A stretch of DNA of 64,000 nucleotides from Sphingomonas sp. LHG3406-1 (GCF_029637485.1 NZ_CP069128.1:372001-436000); one strand, 5' to 3'. Shown: positions 8,229 to 16,203, counted from the stretch's first letter. The notes: a model not told the origin generated them from the sequence alone. Numbers and translations are program-made.

Positions 8229-8804
8229 TCATGAGTATTCAGCGAGAAGCGTCTCCTCTCCAGGCTGGAGGAGCGAAAGAAGCGCCTCCTTAGCGACCGC
8301 GTACTTGCACCTAAAGACCTCGCGAGATTGCGTGACGTTGCCGCCGCGCTCCCACTCCAGGTCTACGCAGTAAGGGCGGAGCAGTTGATGCAGCGTTTTC
8401 TCAATCTGCCCGGCTCTCGCCAGATGTATTGCCGCAACTATTCTCCAGTTGTGAATTCCCGCATAGCCCTCAAGATTTGCGATGTAGATCCGATTTGACG
8501 GGTCGTCCGAGAAGCCAACTTTTGTAAGCCGCCCGCTCTTCGCGATGTAGACGAAACCAGAGAGGCGGCTTCGTTTTGCGTAAGCTATGTAGCTCGTGTT
8601 GCACTCGGGACACCCTCCTGCAGTTCGCATCGTGTGGCCTCGCGGGCAGGGCTTCATTCCATAAGCGAACAACTTGCCTTCTTGTTTGAGTGCCACCGTA
8701 TAAGCGGCTCGTGTCATTCCTGAGCAGTCGAGCACCCAACCCTCGGGCTGCTCGAAGCCATGCTTCTGCAGGAATCGAACGTGTTTGGCTGTGAGCTTCG
8801 CCAA
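8229..8804 (-). CDS. Zn-ribbon / T5orf172 (GIY-YIG-like) domain protein
   Basis: 191 aa from a TTG at 8804 that has AGGAG six bases upstream. An N-terminal helical part (about 1-50) leads to a four-Cys knuckle at about 53-71 (CPRGH...CPEC), likely to bind zinc. This is followed at about 82-150 by GFVYIAKSGRLTKVGFSDDP, then a conserved Arg and a GQIEKTLHQLL helix. That succession matches the T5orf172/GIY-YIG-like fold, in which VYI and KVG..DP..R replace the classical GIY and YIG strands. Such proteins occur in phage and mobile-element genes and may be nucleases or DNA-binding factors; no activity can be asserted. It is a solitary gene in the accessory region, framed by copies of the dispersed repeat, which fits mobile-element ancestry. 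Confidence 0.62.
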   Translation of the reverse strand: MAKLTAKHVRFLQKHGFEQPEGWVLDCSGMTRAAYTVALKQEGKLFAYGMKPCPRGHTMRTAGGCPECNTSYIAYAKRSRLSGFVYIAKSGRLTKVGFSDDPSNRIYIANLEGYAGIHNWRIVAAIHLARAGQIEKTLHQLLRPYCVDLEWERGGNVTQSREVFRCKYAVAKEALLSLLQPGEETLLAEYS

Positions 8805-8942
8805 GTGGCGCTCCTGAACATTGCTCCGGCATCACTATGTTGCCAGCACCTGCCTCAGAGTGTCCACTGGGGCACTTCAACTTATGAAGATCGAGCTAGC
8901 GCCAAGATCTCCCAAGTTGGCCATCGATGAGCCGAATTTAGC

Positions 8943-9020
8943 TCCGCGTGAACGAGGGTCGGCTATTCCTCAGGGCTCACCCGAAAGCAGCCGGTCGGCT
9001 TTCCACCGCCAGCAGAGAGC
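8943..9020 (+). repeat. dispersed imperfect repeat, copy 3
   Basis: Contains GTCGGCTATTCCTC, CTCACCCGAAAGCAGCCGG and GCTTTCCACCGCCAGCAGA, closely matching the copy at about 6834. It is located in the 289-bp gap between the GIY-YIG-like gene and the LprI-like gene. Confidence 0.5.
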
Positions 9021-9093
9021 TATCCGTTCCGAAAACGTTTTTACTTTCTGACATTTACGGAGGATACAGCACGGGCTTTAAGGGGATACAGCA

Positions 9094-9468
9094 ATGCTCT
9101 TGGTGTTGGCAGCAACGATGGCCTCGCAAAACCCATGCGCTCAGATGAGCAGCGCCTACGAAATGCGGGAATGCGGTGTGAAGCAGCTCGAGGCGATCGA
9201 CCGAGACCTTCAGAAAAGCTGGGAGCGGGCAATTAGCCGCGCTCGTACCGAAGACCGCCTCTATGATGGACCAGGGCCCGCAGGTGAGTGGGCCGCCGCA
9301 CTGACTAAGTCGCAGCAGAACTGGAATCGCTACCGCGATGCCCAATGCACGGCTGAGTCCCTAAAAATGCGTCCTGGAAATGGTACCATGGGGCTCGAGT
9401 TGAACTGCCGCATCCGCATGGGGCAAGCGCGGATCACAGAGCTGGAGGTGCACTTCGACTTTAGGTGA
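9094..9468 (+). CDS. LprI-like (DUF1311) secreted protein
   Basis: 124 aa from ATG 9094, with AGGGG about nine bases upstream. The short hydrophobic start (MLLVLAATMASQNPCAQ) is a plausible signal peptide. The rest matches the LprI N-terminal/DUF1311 pattern: a Cys-containing beginning (MRECGVKQLEAIDRDLQKSW), a helix with WAAALTKSQQNWNRYRDAQC, and a terminal LNCRIRMGQARITELE. Four conserved-looking Cys could form two disulfides in the periplasm. Family members include lysozyme inhibitors and many uncharacterised periplasmic proteins, so protection of the cell wall is possible but unproven. It is a single gene with no operon partners. Confidence 0.65.
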   Translation: MLLVLAATMASQNPCAQMSSAYEMRECGVKQLEAIDRDLQKSWERAISRARTEDRLYDGPGPAGEWAAALTKSQQNWNRYRDAQCTAESLKMRPGNGTMGLELNCRIRMGQARITELEVHFDFR

Positions 9469-10068
9469 GAGGCCCTGCCTTACGGTGGGTTTCTCTGCCC
9501 GAACCGTGCTCGCCAGTAGCGCGACCCCGCTTAATGCTTCGCGGGCGCGAGACTGTCCGTTATCAAGGTGTGCCAACGCGAATGCCGTCGTTCCGCTTCG
9601 GACCGATGGCAGACGTACAACGTCCTGAATGAAGGTCCTTTTAGGAGCGTGGGCAAGGTCGGCCTAAACTGCACGACCAGCGCAAGCAGTAGTGGTGTTC
9701 TCGTGTGAACGGCTGTCCGTCGATCTGAGGTGACGAAGGTTGGGGAGGCGACTTTTGCTACAAAGTTCTGCTACAAAATAGCGCTACAAACTCGCGGCAG
9801 AATGCCCTAACTCTCTGATACGGCTAAGGGCAAAAAACATGGGTGGGGCTCCTGCCGCCCCAGCCAGTTCAAGGTTCCTGCGACCAGTGGCGCTGGGGCC
9901 TGGCCACCCGCCCCTCAGCAAGCCGGTAAAGAGGCCCCCTTTCTCTCCATGGTCAAGTCCATGGGCACAACTCCTCTGTGCCCGATGAGCATCGACCAGC
10001 AGGCGCCTCAAGGTTGCGGCAGACCTTGCTCCGGCGGGCAAGTCGCGCCTTGCAGCTTGCGTACGGCC
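9469..10068. other. 600-bp stretch without a supported gene; contains three iterons
   Basis: No credible coding region on either strand. It carries three GCTACAAA iterons with a 13-bp period (9757-9790) and, at about 9858-9912, GC-rich sequence (GGGGCTCCTGCCGCCCC) able to form weak hairpins. It could be the right-hand edge of an integrated element; no integrase gene or direct-repeat att pair was found. Confidence 0.4.
9757..9790 (+). repeat. three 8-bp iterons GCTACAAA spaced exactly 13 bp
   Basis: GCTACAAA occurs at 9757-9764, 9770-9777 and 9783-9790, each start 13 bp after the last. Spacers differ (GTTCT, ATAGC). This regular arrangement resembles iterons or recombinase arm-type sites rather than chance. 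No cognate gene is adjacent. Confidence 0.5.
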
Positions 10069-10338
10069 TTATGGACAAGCATTGCGCTTCTTGAACGAGG
10101 CTTCGAGCGCAGTGAGCAAACTGACAAGCGGGGTCGGATCCGGGTCAGAGCCCCGTTCCTTTGCAGCAACGAAATCGTACAACTTCGTCCTCGCTCGTCG
10201 CAACGTGTCCAGCTCTGCCTTGGTCGCGCAGAGTTCCTGCTCAAGGCCGCTTTCGAGAAGGTCGAAACATGTCCACGTCAACGCGGTAGGCTCGTCGATC
10301 TTTGCCCGGATGTTATCGATCAGATCCACGTGCTTCAT
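10069..10338 (-). CDS. small hypothetical protein, 89 aa
   Basis: No family recognised. The start is ATG 10338 (or the GTG directly before it at 10341), with AAGGAG six to nine bases upstream, the best ribosome binding site in this neighbourhood. The protein (MKHVDLIDNIRAKIDEPTAL...) looks all-alpha: an amphipathic beginning, two Cys near the middle, a long charged helix (ATKAELDTLRRARTKLYDF) and a short basic end (KKRNACP). It is cytosolic, with no signal peptide. It stands alone between two non-coding stretches, 330 bp from the TIR gene on the other strand. Any functional link to the TIR cluster is conjecture. Confidence 0.5.
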   Translation of the reverse strand: MKHVDLIDNIRAKIDEPTALTWTCFDLLESGLEQELCATKAELDTLRRARTKLYDFVAAKERGSDPDPTPLVSLLTALEASFKKRNACP

Positions 10339-10672
10339 CACCTTGGGCTCCTTAGCAACGGCGGGTGAACGTAGCTGCCTGTTGCGGCCGGAGAGCACGC
10401 CCGGACCGCGGCACTTCTCGATAGCCAAGCTGGCTGGCAGGAGAGTGCCAATATCAAGATCGAAGTGCAATCGAGCGGGGACGGGCGTCGCGGCTACTCC
10501 CCGACTCCTGCTTGCCGCACTGAACAGGCCTCGTCTTTGACCCTGACCCGAAGCTGGACAATGCTCGATCGATCAGGCCCGCCAGCATGCGGGTGTTCTC
10601 GACTCTTAACCCAATTTAAACCACAAGATACGCGCGAAGCGACTCGGCCGTAGTGAGCGCGCGCTCGTCAAA
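10339..10672. other. intergenic region upstream of the TIR-FHA gene
   Basis: Divergent 5' region for the small minus-strand gene and the TIR-FHA gene. Nothing structured was picked out apart from an AT-richer patch near 10608-10630 (AACCCAATTTAAACCACAAG), a reasonable place for a promoter. To the right, codon use and GC look like the core genome; to the left, the DNA is accessory in character. Confidence 0.4.
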
Positions 10673-11605
10673 GTGGAGGAGGAACGGGCATGCCGCCCGG
10701 CCAGGGAACCAAGCGCTTTGTCAGGGACGGACATCTTCATCTCCTACAGCCGTGCGGACCGGACTGTTGCCAAGCATCTCGCCCAAAGGTTCGAGGGTGA
10801 AGGTTTTACGGTCTGGTGGGACGCTGCGCTCCACTCGGGTGAAACCTTCGACGAGGTGATCGAGCGAAATCTCCGCGCCGCGAGAGCCGTCGTCGTTCTC
10901 TGGTCGCCTCGCTCGGTCAGCTCACGCTGGGTGCGTGCAGAAGCCACGCTTGCGGATCGTCTCGGAAAGCTTGCTCCGGTCGTCATCGAGGACTGCGAGC
11001 GGCCGATCATCTTTCAGCTGACCCATACCACGGACCTTACCGAATGGACCGGCGATGCGGGGGATCCGGTTTGGCGGCGGCTTATCGATGACCTTCGACG
11101 AAATACGCAGAGGGCGGAAGTGGCGTCGGCTGCGGCGCCGGCGCCTTCGGTGCGGCGGTTCGATCCGGCAACTGCCGATGCCCGACCAAGACCGGTGGCC
11201 TTTGCGCCGAGGCGGGAAGAGGTCTTCGTCGCGGCCGAGGAGAGCACCACCCAGTTCGCGGTCCGCCAGGACGACCCCGACGAACCCCTGCTGAGCAGCT
11301 TCCACGCGCTCGAGATCGCCGTGGACGGCAGGTTGGAAAGGCGCTTCGTCGTCACCGCCAACGGACTCAGGATCGGCCGCACGCCGCCGTCCGACGTCAT
11401 CCTAGCCGACCCGATGATCTCGCGCGCACACTGCCTGGTGGAGCTCGCCGACGACCGGCTGCGGGTCACCGACCTGCGTTCGACGAACGGCACCTTCATC
11501 GACGGGATCAAGGTCACGGGGTCGGCCTTTCTCGAGATCGGGTCCGTGCTGAAGGTGGGGAAAGTCGAACTGACGCACAGGCTCGGGAGCCCGGACGAAC
11601 GTTAG
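10673..11605 (+). CDS. TIR domain-FHA domain signalling protein
   Basis: 310 aa from GTG 10673; an alternative TTG start at 10718 sits just before the TIR domain. The TIR domain spans about residues 19-140: DIFISYSRADR (20-30), VWWD (47-50), and VVVLWSPRSVSSRWVRAEA, in which Trp86-x3-Glu90 is the motif that supplies the catalytic Glu in bacterial TIR NADases. After a Pro/Ala-rich linker (about 150-200), an FHA domain fills about 215-305: IGRTPPSDVILADPMISRAH, then RSTNGTFIDG, containing the Gly-Arg, Ser..His and Asn-Gly elements that bind phosphothreonine. It may hydrolyse NAD+ or make a cyclic-ADP-ribose-type signal under control of a phosphorylated partner. It is followed after about 10-30 bp by a SLOG-membrane gene on the same strand. 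A Ser/Thr kinase and phosphatase encoded nearby could supply the phospho-signal (inference). Confidence 0.85.
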   Translation: MEEERACRPAREPSALSGTDIFISYSRADRTVAKHLAQRFEGEGFTVWWDAALHSGETFDEVIERNLRAARAVVVLWSPRSVSSRWVRAEATLADRLGKLAPVVIEDCERPIIFQLTHTTDLTEWTGDAGDPVWRRLIDDLRRNTQRAEVASAAAPAPSVRRFDPATADARPRPVAFAPRREEVFVAAEESTTQFAVRQDDPDEPLLSSFHALEIAVDGRLERRFVVTANGLRIGRTPPSDVILADPMISRAHCLVELADDRLRVTDLRSTNGTFIDGIKVTGSAFLEIGSVLKVGKVELTHRLGSPDER

Positions 11606-11633
11606 TGTCCGGCAAGTGGGGGAAGGGCAGAAG

Positions 11634-13424
11634 TTGACCAACGGCAGTCCTCCGCGGCCGCGCATTGCGCTGAACATCGGCATCACCGGCCACCGGGCAG
11701 GCGTCCTTTCACCGGAGCTCGTCGAACGCACGTCCCCGATACTGGAGCGGGTGTTCTCGCAGCTGCGGAGCGCGACCGAGCAGCTGCGGCGCGAGAACCC
11801 CGACCTGTTCTCCGACGAGGAACCGCTGTTTCGGCTGCATACCCCGCTCGCCACCGGTGCCGACCAGATGGCTGCCGACGTCGCGCAGCGAACCGGCTTC
11901 AAGGTGCGTGCGCTTCTCCCTTTTGCGGCTGACGAATATAGCGCCGATTTCCGCAAGGGCCGCGAGCTGCGCGAATTCACGCAGCAGCTCAAGACGGCGG
12001 ACGAGGTCTTCGCCCTTCCCTCCGATCGCACGGATGCGAACGCGGCCTATGTCCAGGTCGGCAAGGCCGTCATTGCAGCCTCGGACATCCTGATTGCCGT
12101 CTGGGACGGCGGCGACGGAAACGGTCCGGGCGGCACCGCCCACGTCGTCGACCTTGCACTGACGTCGGCGGTGCCGGTCATCCACGTACCGATCGACCGT
12201 CAATGCGGTTCGGCCGGCGAACCGCGCCTGATCTTCGGGCGCGACCTCCTCGAATTCGAGGCAAGGCCGCTGTCGATGGCGGCGGACGTGCAGGCACTGG
12301 TGCAGGACGTGCTGGTTCCAAGCGACCCCTTCGAACGTCGGCACATCCGCGGCTATTATGGAGAGGCGGAGCGGAAGGCCAACCTACGCATCGAATATCC
12401 GCTTCTACTCGCGCTGCTTGGAGTGAAGAAGCTGCCGGGCCGACCCTGGCGCCAGAGCTCGGTCGCCAGCGACATCGAGAATGACTGGAAGGACGTGCGG
12501 GAGCCCGGACCGCCAGAAGCGCGGCAGCCGCTTGCGCTCGCCTACGCCTGGGCCAACTACCTTGCGATCCGCTATGCCCAGCTCTTCCGAAGCGGCCACA
12601 TCACCAATTACGTTCTGTCGGCTCTTGCCGTGAACCTCGCCCTGTTCGGGCTGATCATGCCCTCGATCAAACTCTATCTGGTGGTCGCCGAGCTGGGCGT
12701 GATCGGGCTCCTCTTCTACAATACCAATGCGGGAACGCGGGGCGACTGGCACCGCAAGTGGCTGCAATATCGCTACCTTGCCGAGACCCTTCGGCCCTTT
12801 CTCTACCTCAAGCGGACCGGAATGATCGGACCTCCGTTTCGCAGCGAGCTGGCGCATGGCGCGGTTCACCGCCGCGGCGGAGTGGACTGGACGCGGTGGT
12901 ATGCGGCGGCGATCTGGCGGCAGATGGACTGGCCCGTCGGAGAACTTTCAGCGGCTTCCATCCGGCAGTTGGCAGACGACGTCGTGGCCGAGCAACTGCT
13001 GCCACAGGCGGTCTACCACAAGGTGAATGCCGAGCGGATGCACAAGCTCGATCATCGCCTGCATGAGATCGGCAACTTCCTCATGGGAGCGGTGATTGCC
13101 GCCTGCGTTCTCTACGTTGGCGGCTATTTCCTTGTTCACGAGTGGACCAAGAACCTGACGGGCGCCTTCATCTTCCTGACCGCCGGCCTGCCCGCCATCG
13201 GTGCTGCCGTGTTCGGCATGAGAGGCCATGGCGAGCACCTGCTCGCGGCAAGTCGCTCGGCGCACACCGTCAAGTCGCTCACCGGCAACGTCGAGCGGCT
13301 CCGGCAGGCAGGCAAGCTCGATCAGCTCGCCCGTGAGCTGGAAGGAAGTGCCAGCATCATGTTGGCGGATCTCAACGAATGGACGGCAAGCTACAGCGAA
13401 AGGTCCCTGGAAATCCCGGCCTAA
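11634..13424 (+). CDS. SLOG-domain protein with C-terminal SLATT-like membrane region (predicted effector)
   Basis: About 596 aa. TTG 11634 is chosen because GGGGGAAGGG stands six bases upstream; a GTG at 11616 is the alternative. The N-terminal 200 residues form a SLOG/LDcluster-type Rossmann domain: ITGHR (17-21), TPLATGADQMAADVA (about 71-85), LLPFAADEYSADF and DILIAVWDGGDGNGPGGT. SLOG domains bind nucleotide-derived signals such as cyclic ADP-ribose variants. The C-terminal half has two hydrophobic hairpins: spans near 325-345 and 350-368, and near 482-503 and 508-528. Each is linked to charged helices, and the first is followed by WLQYRYLAETLRPFLYL, the hallmark of SLATT/DUF4231-type two-TM effector domains thought to form pores. 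The TIR gene directly upstream suggests signal producer and receiver. The 3' end overlaps the convergent channel gene by 4 bp. Confidence 0.75.
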   Translation: MTNGSPPRPRIALNIGITGHRAGVLSPELVERTSPILERVFSQLRSATEQLRRENPDLFSDEEPLFRLHTPLATGADQMAADVAQRTGFKVRALLPFAADEYSADFRKGRELREFTQQLKTADEVFALPSDRTDANAAYVQVGKAVIAASDILIAVWDGGDGNGPGGTAHVVDLALTSAVPVIHVPIDRQCGSAGEPRLIFGRDLLEFEARPLSMAADVQALVQDVLVPSDPFERRHIRGYYGEAERKANLRIEYPLLLALLGVKKLPGRPWRQSSVASDIENDWKDVREPGPPEARQPLALAYAWANYLAIRYAQLFRSGHITNYVLSALAVNLALFGLIMPSIKLYLVVAELGVIGLLFYNTNAGTRGDWHRKWLQYRYLAETLRPFLYLKRTGMIGPPFRSELAHGAVHRRGGVDWTRWYAAAIWRQMDWPVGELSAASIRQLADDVVAEQLLPQAVYHKVNAERMHKLDHRLHEIGNFLMGAVIAACVLYVGGYFLVHEWTKNLTGAFIFLTAGLPAIGAAVFGMRGHGEHLLAASRSAHTVKSLTGNVERLRQAGKLDQLARELEGSASIMLADLNEWTASYSERSLEIPA

Positions 13425-13870
13425 AGCCGATCGCTGTCGTTCGTCGAGCGGGTCCAGAGCCGTTCCATGGCGAGGTAGGTGAACGAAGCGCTCCAGGCGA
13501 TAAGCACCAGGCCCGTCAATGCTTCCATTCCCGCGATCACGCGGATCGGCCCTTCCGGAACGATGTCGCCGATCCCGAGGGTCGTGTAGGAGGCGATCGA
13601 GAAATAGAAATGGTCCTCGAACCAGCCCGGCCCACCGGTCACGGCACCCATGAGGCGACCGTAATCTGCCCAGTCGAGCCCTGAAAGCGCGAGGGCGAAC
13701 AAGACGACTTCGAAGACGTGCGTCGCGAACAGGACCAGGATGATGAAGAGCAAGGGATGGCTGATCCGGCGCGGCCCGTCGACCAGGCGTTTGAGCTGCC
13801 GCAGCACCAGCAGGTGAACGTAGCAGCATAGCGCCGTCAGCATGGCGGCAACCACCAGCGAGATAAGCAA
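13421..13870 (-). CDS. two-TM potassium-channel-like protein (Ion_trans_2)
   Basis: 149 aa from TTG 13870, preceded by GAGGGGGGAA. There is an N-terminal hydrophobic segment (2-24), then TM at about 38-62, a pore helix with the selectivity filter TTLGIGDIVP (Thr97-Leu-Gly-Ile-Gly-Asp102) and a final TM at about 110-135. The arrangement is that of KcsA-like or Kch-like channels. The filter TLGIGD departs from canonical TVGYGD, so K+ selectivity is likely but not certain. No RCK or cyclic-nucleotide domain is attached. It lies 38 bp downstream of the membrane kinase gene on the same strand, so the two are probably co-transcribed. It converges on, and overlaps by 4 bp, the SLOG-SLATT gene. Confidence 0.8.
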   Translation of the reverse strand: MLISLVVAAMLTALCCYVHLLVLRQLKRLVDGPRRISHPLLFIILVLFATHVFEVVLFALALSGLDWADYGRLMGAVTGGPGWFEDHFYFSIASYTTLGIGDIVPEGPIRVIAGMEALTGLVLIAWSASFTYLAMERLWTRSTNDSDRL

Positions 13871-13908
13871 CTCGTTCCCCCCTCAGCCTTGCAGTGCGAT
13901 CGCGGCGA

Positions 13909-16203
13909 CTAGCGCTTCGATGCGTCCGTGGAACGCTTCACCAGGAATACGAGATAGGCACGCGTCTGCCGGGCCTGCTTGATGAGCGGATCGGCCTGGC
14001 GGTCGGATCGGATCCCACGAAACGAATCCTTGAGACCGGCAAGGCTGGCATCATAGGTGCGCGCCAACTGGGCATTGGACCGAAGAAGATCGTAAGCCGC
14101 ACGCTGTTCGGGCGTGGAGCCGGGACTGGCCCGCTCGCCCATGCGGATCACGTCGCGAGCCATGCCGCGACCTTCGTTGACAAGGCCGTTGAACTGGCTC
14201 GTCGTCGCCTGCGAGAGCACATCGGACGAGGCGGTCGTGACGGGCACCGCAGTGGCCGCGGGCGCCTGGCCACCGGTGACGACACGCGGCGGAAGCGTTC
14301 CTGCGCTTGGCTGCTTTGGCAATGCCGCCTTTCGACTTGCGTCGGCCAGTTCGGCCAGGCGTTTTTCGTCACCGCTATGCAGGGCTGCAATGGCCTCGGC
14401 TGCCCCCGAATAGGAGCGATAATGCGCCACCGTCGCGCGCGCCTGTGCGAGCGCGTCTGCCGCGCTTGTCGCGGACCGGGCGCGTTCGGCAGTCCCCCGC
14501 ACCTCGGCAAGGCTGGCCTGGAGATTGGTCACGGCGGCTCTGCGATCGTTCGGAAGCGTGGCAGGATCGGCATTCGACCAGGCGATGCGCGAGGATAGTT
14601 GCGTCGAGCGCTCCTCGACGCTCGTGACGAGGCCCGCGGCCAGCGCCGCTGCGGCGGCACGCGTGCGGTCGTTCGCTTGCGTTTCTTCCGGTGCCGGCGT
14701 CGCCGAAAGCTCGCCGGCGAGGGCAGTAACGGGCTCGAGCAGCGAATCCGGCACCTTGGCCGCGCTCGCCTCCTCGGCCAGGCTGTTCATGCCACTGGCG
14801 AGGTCGGCCACCGGCACGGGGGCCGCGGCCGCGGTCCTGGTCGGGGCCGACACGTCGATGGCCCCATTTTCGGCGGTCGGCGGCGTATCGTCGCCTCTCA
14901 GGCCAAAGCCGACCGCGGCCACGGCAGCCAATGCCAGGGCCACGCCGCCGGCAAGCAAGGGCTTGGAGAGGCCGATGCGTGTCGGTTCGGCGGAAGGGGA
15001 GGAGGCCAGGGAAGCCGCCTGTGCTTCGGCCTTGCGATCACGCTCCGGCGCTTTCGCGGCCGAACGGGCGGTCGGCGTTGCGGGGGACGCCGGGGTCTCG
15101 CCAGTCTGCGGCGCCGCGGCCTCAGCCGACTTCTTCGACGCCTTGGTGTGGCCGGCACGCTTGAACTCGGCCTGGCTCGGCCGATCCGGCACCCCGGTTT
15201 CGATCGGCCTTTGCGCGTTGCCGGACGCAACCGGCGCGATGGGGACGATCGCTTCGGATGAGGTGTCGAACGGTACGATCCGGGTGACGTCCGCAATGTC
15301 GTCCTCGTCCGGATCGGCAGGCGCCTCGAGCATTTCCAGCCAGGCGGCAATCGACTGGGGACGGTCCGCGGGACGAACCATCATCGCAGCGTCGACGGCC
15401 TTGAGGAAGTTCCTGCTGTAGCCAGGCCACACGCCGTCCGCCAGCGCCTCCCCCGCACCGCCGTGCATCCGCTCCAGCACCTCCGGAGGCTTGGTGCCGG
15501 TGACGCATTCGTAGAGCACGACCCCGATGGCATAGATGTCCGTCCACGGACCCTGCTCGAACGTCTTCACATATTGCTCGATCGCCGCGTAGGGCGGGGT
15601 GTGGAAGGTGACCTTGGTGCTGGTCGCCTCGGCCGCCTCGAAGCGGGCCGAGCCGAAGTCGATGAGCACCGGCTTTCCGCTGTCGTTGATCAGGATGTTC
15701 GGCGGCTTGATGTCGCGGTGGAGGACTCCAACCCGGTGTGCGCGGTCGAGCCCCTCCGCGATCGGCTTGACGAGCGCGACGAGGCTGCGCTCGTTCCACT
15801 TCTGGCCCTGCTTGATGAGGCGGGAGAGCGAGACGCCGTCCTCGAAGTCCATCACCATGTAGGCGGTGCCGTGGATCTCGAACAGGCTGCGCACGCTGAC
15901 GATGTTCGGGTGGCGCGACGGCGTGGACAGGTTCCACAGCAGCTTGGCCTCCTCGACGAACTTCTTCAGCCCGAGCGCATGCACTTCCTCGGCATTGGAA
16001 TCGATCGGAACCACCGTCGCTTCCGCATCGCGCTCGCTGATCGAGCTCGGGAAATATTCCTTGATGGCGACCAGTTCGTTGAAATAGATTCCGCGGCCCT
16101 TGTAGACGATGCCGAAGCCGCCGACGCCGAGCACTTCCTCGAGGCGCCATTCGCGAAGCACGGTTCCGGGCGGTAACGCCTTGGTGCTGTACGCCTTGTT
16201 CAA
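13909..16203 (-). CDS. membrane-anchored eukaryotic-type Ser/Thr protein kinase
   Basis: 764 aa from ATG 16203. The kinase domain covers about residues 19-290: Gly-rich loop LGVGGFGIVYKG (25-36), Lys48 in VAIKEY, HRDIKPPN (162-169) and DFG (182-184), with a TPPYAAIEQY activation-segment end. All catalytic residues are intact. A Pro/Ala-rich cytosolic linker follows, one transmembrane helix at about 416-437 (LLAGGVALALAAVAAVGFGL), and an Ala-rich, coiled-coil-like extracytoplasmic part to the end. This layout fits a Hanks-type receptor kinase sensing the envelope. A PP2C phosphatase starts 90 bp away on the opposite strand and would reverse its action. A channel gene is downstream. The FHA domain of the nearby TIR protein is a plausible reader of its product (inference). 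Confidence 0.9.
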   Translation of the reverse strand: MNKAYSTKALPPGTVLREWRLEEVLGVGGFGIVYKGRGIYFNELVAIKEYFPSSISERDAEATVVPIDSNAEEVHALGLKKFVEEAKLLWNLSTPSRHPNIVSVRSLFEIHGTAYMVMDFEDGVSLSRLIKQGQKWNERSLVALVKPIAEGLDRAHRVGVLHRDIKPPNILINDSGKPVLIDFGSARFEAAEATSTKVTFHTPPYAAIEQYVKTFEQGPWTDIYAIGVVLYECVTGTKPPEVLERMHGGAGEALADGVWPGYSRNFLKAVDAAMMVRPADRPQSIAAWLEMLEAPADPDEDDIADVTRIVPFDTSSEAIVPIAPVASGNAQRPIETGVPDRPSQAEFKRAGHTKASKKSAEAAAPQTGETPASPATPTARSAAKAPERDRKAEAQAASLASSPSAEPTRIGLSKPLLAGGVALALAAVAAVGFGLRGDDTPPTAENGAIDVSAPTRTAAAAPVPVADLASGMNSLAEEASAAKVPDSLLEPVTALAGELSATPAPEETQANDRTRAAAAALAAGLVTSVEERSTQLSSRIAWSNADPATLPNDRRAAVTNLQASLAEVRGTAERARSATSAADALAQARATVAHYRSYSGAAEAIAALHSGDEKRLAELADASRKAALPKQPSAGTLPPRVVTGGQAPAATAVPVTTASSDVLSQATTSQFNGLVNEGRGMARDVIRMGERASPGSTPEQRAAYDLLRSNAQLARTYDASLAGLKDSFRGIRSDRQADPLIKQARQTRAYLVFLVKRSTDASKR

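Noticed and set aside
9949..10368. 139-codon plus-strand frame
   Set aside because: Opposite to the small 89-aa gene, which has a much better ribosome binding site and more protein-like composition.
10653..10859. 68-codon frame overlapping the TIR start
   Set aside because: Out of frame with the clear TIR domain and of Ser/Arg-rich composition.
14525..15421. Ala/Ser-rich plus-strand frame antisense to the kinase linker
   Set aside because: Antisense reading of the Ala-rich linker and C-terminal part; no start signals.
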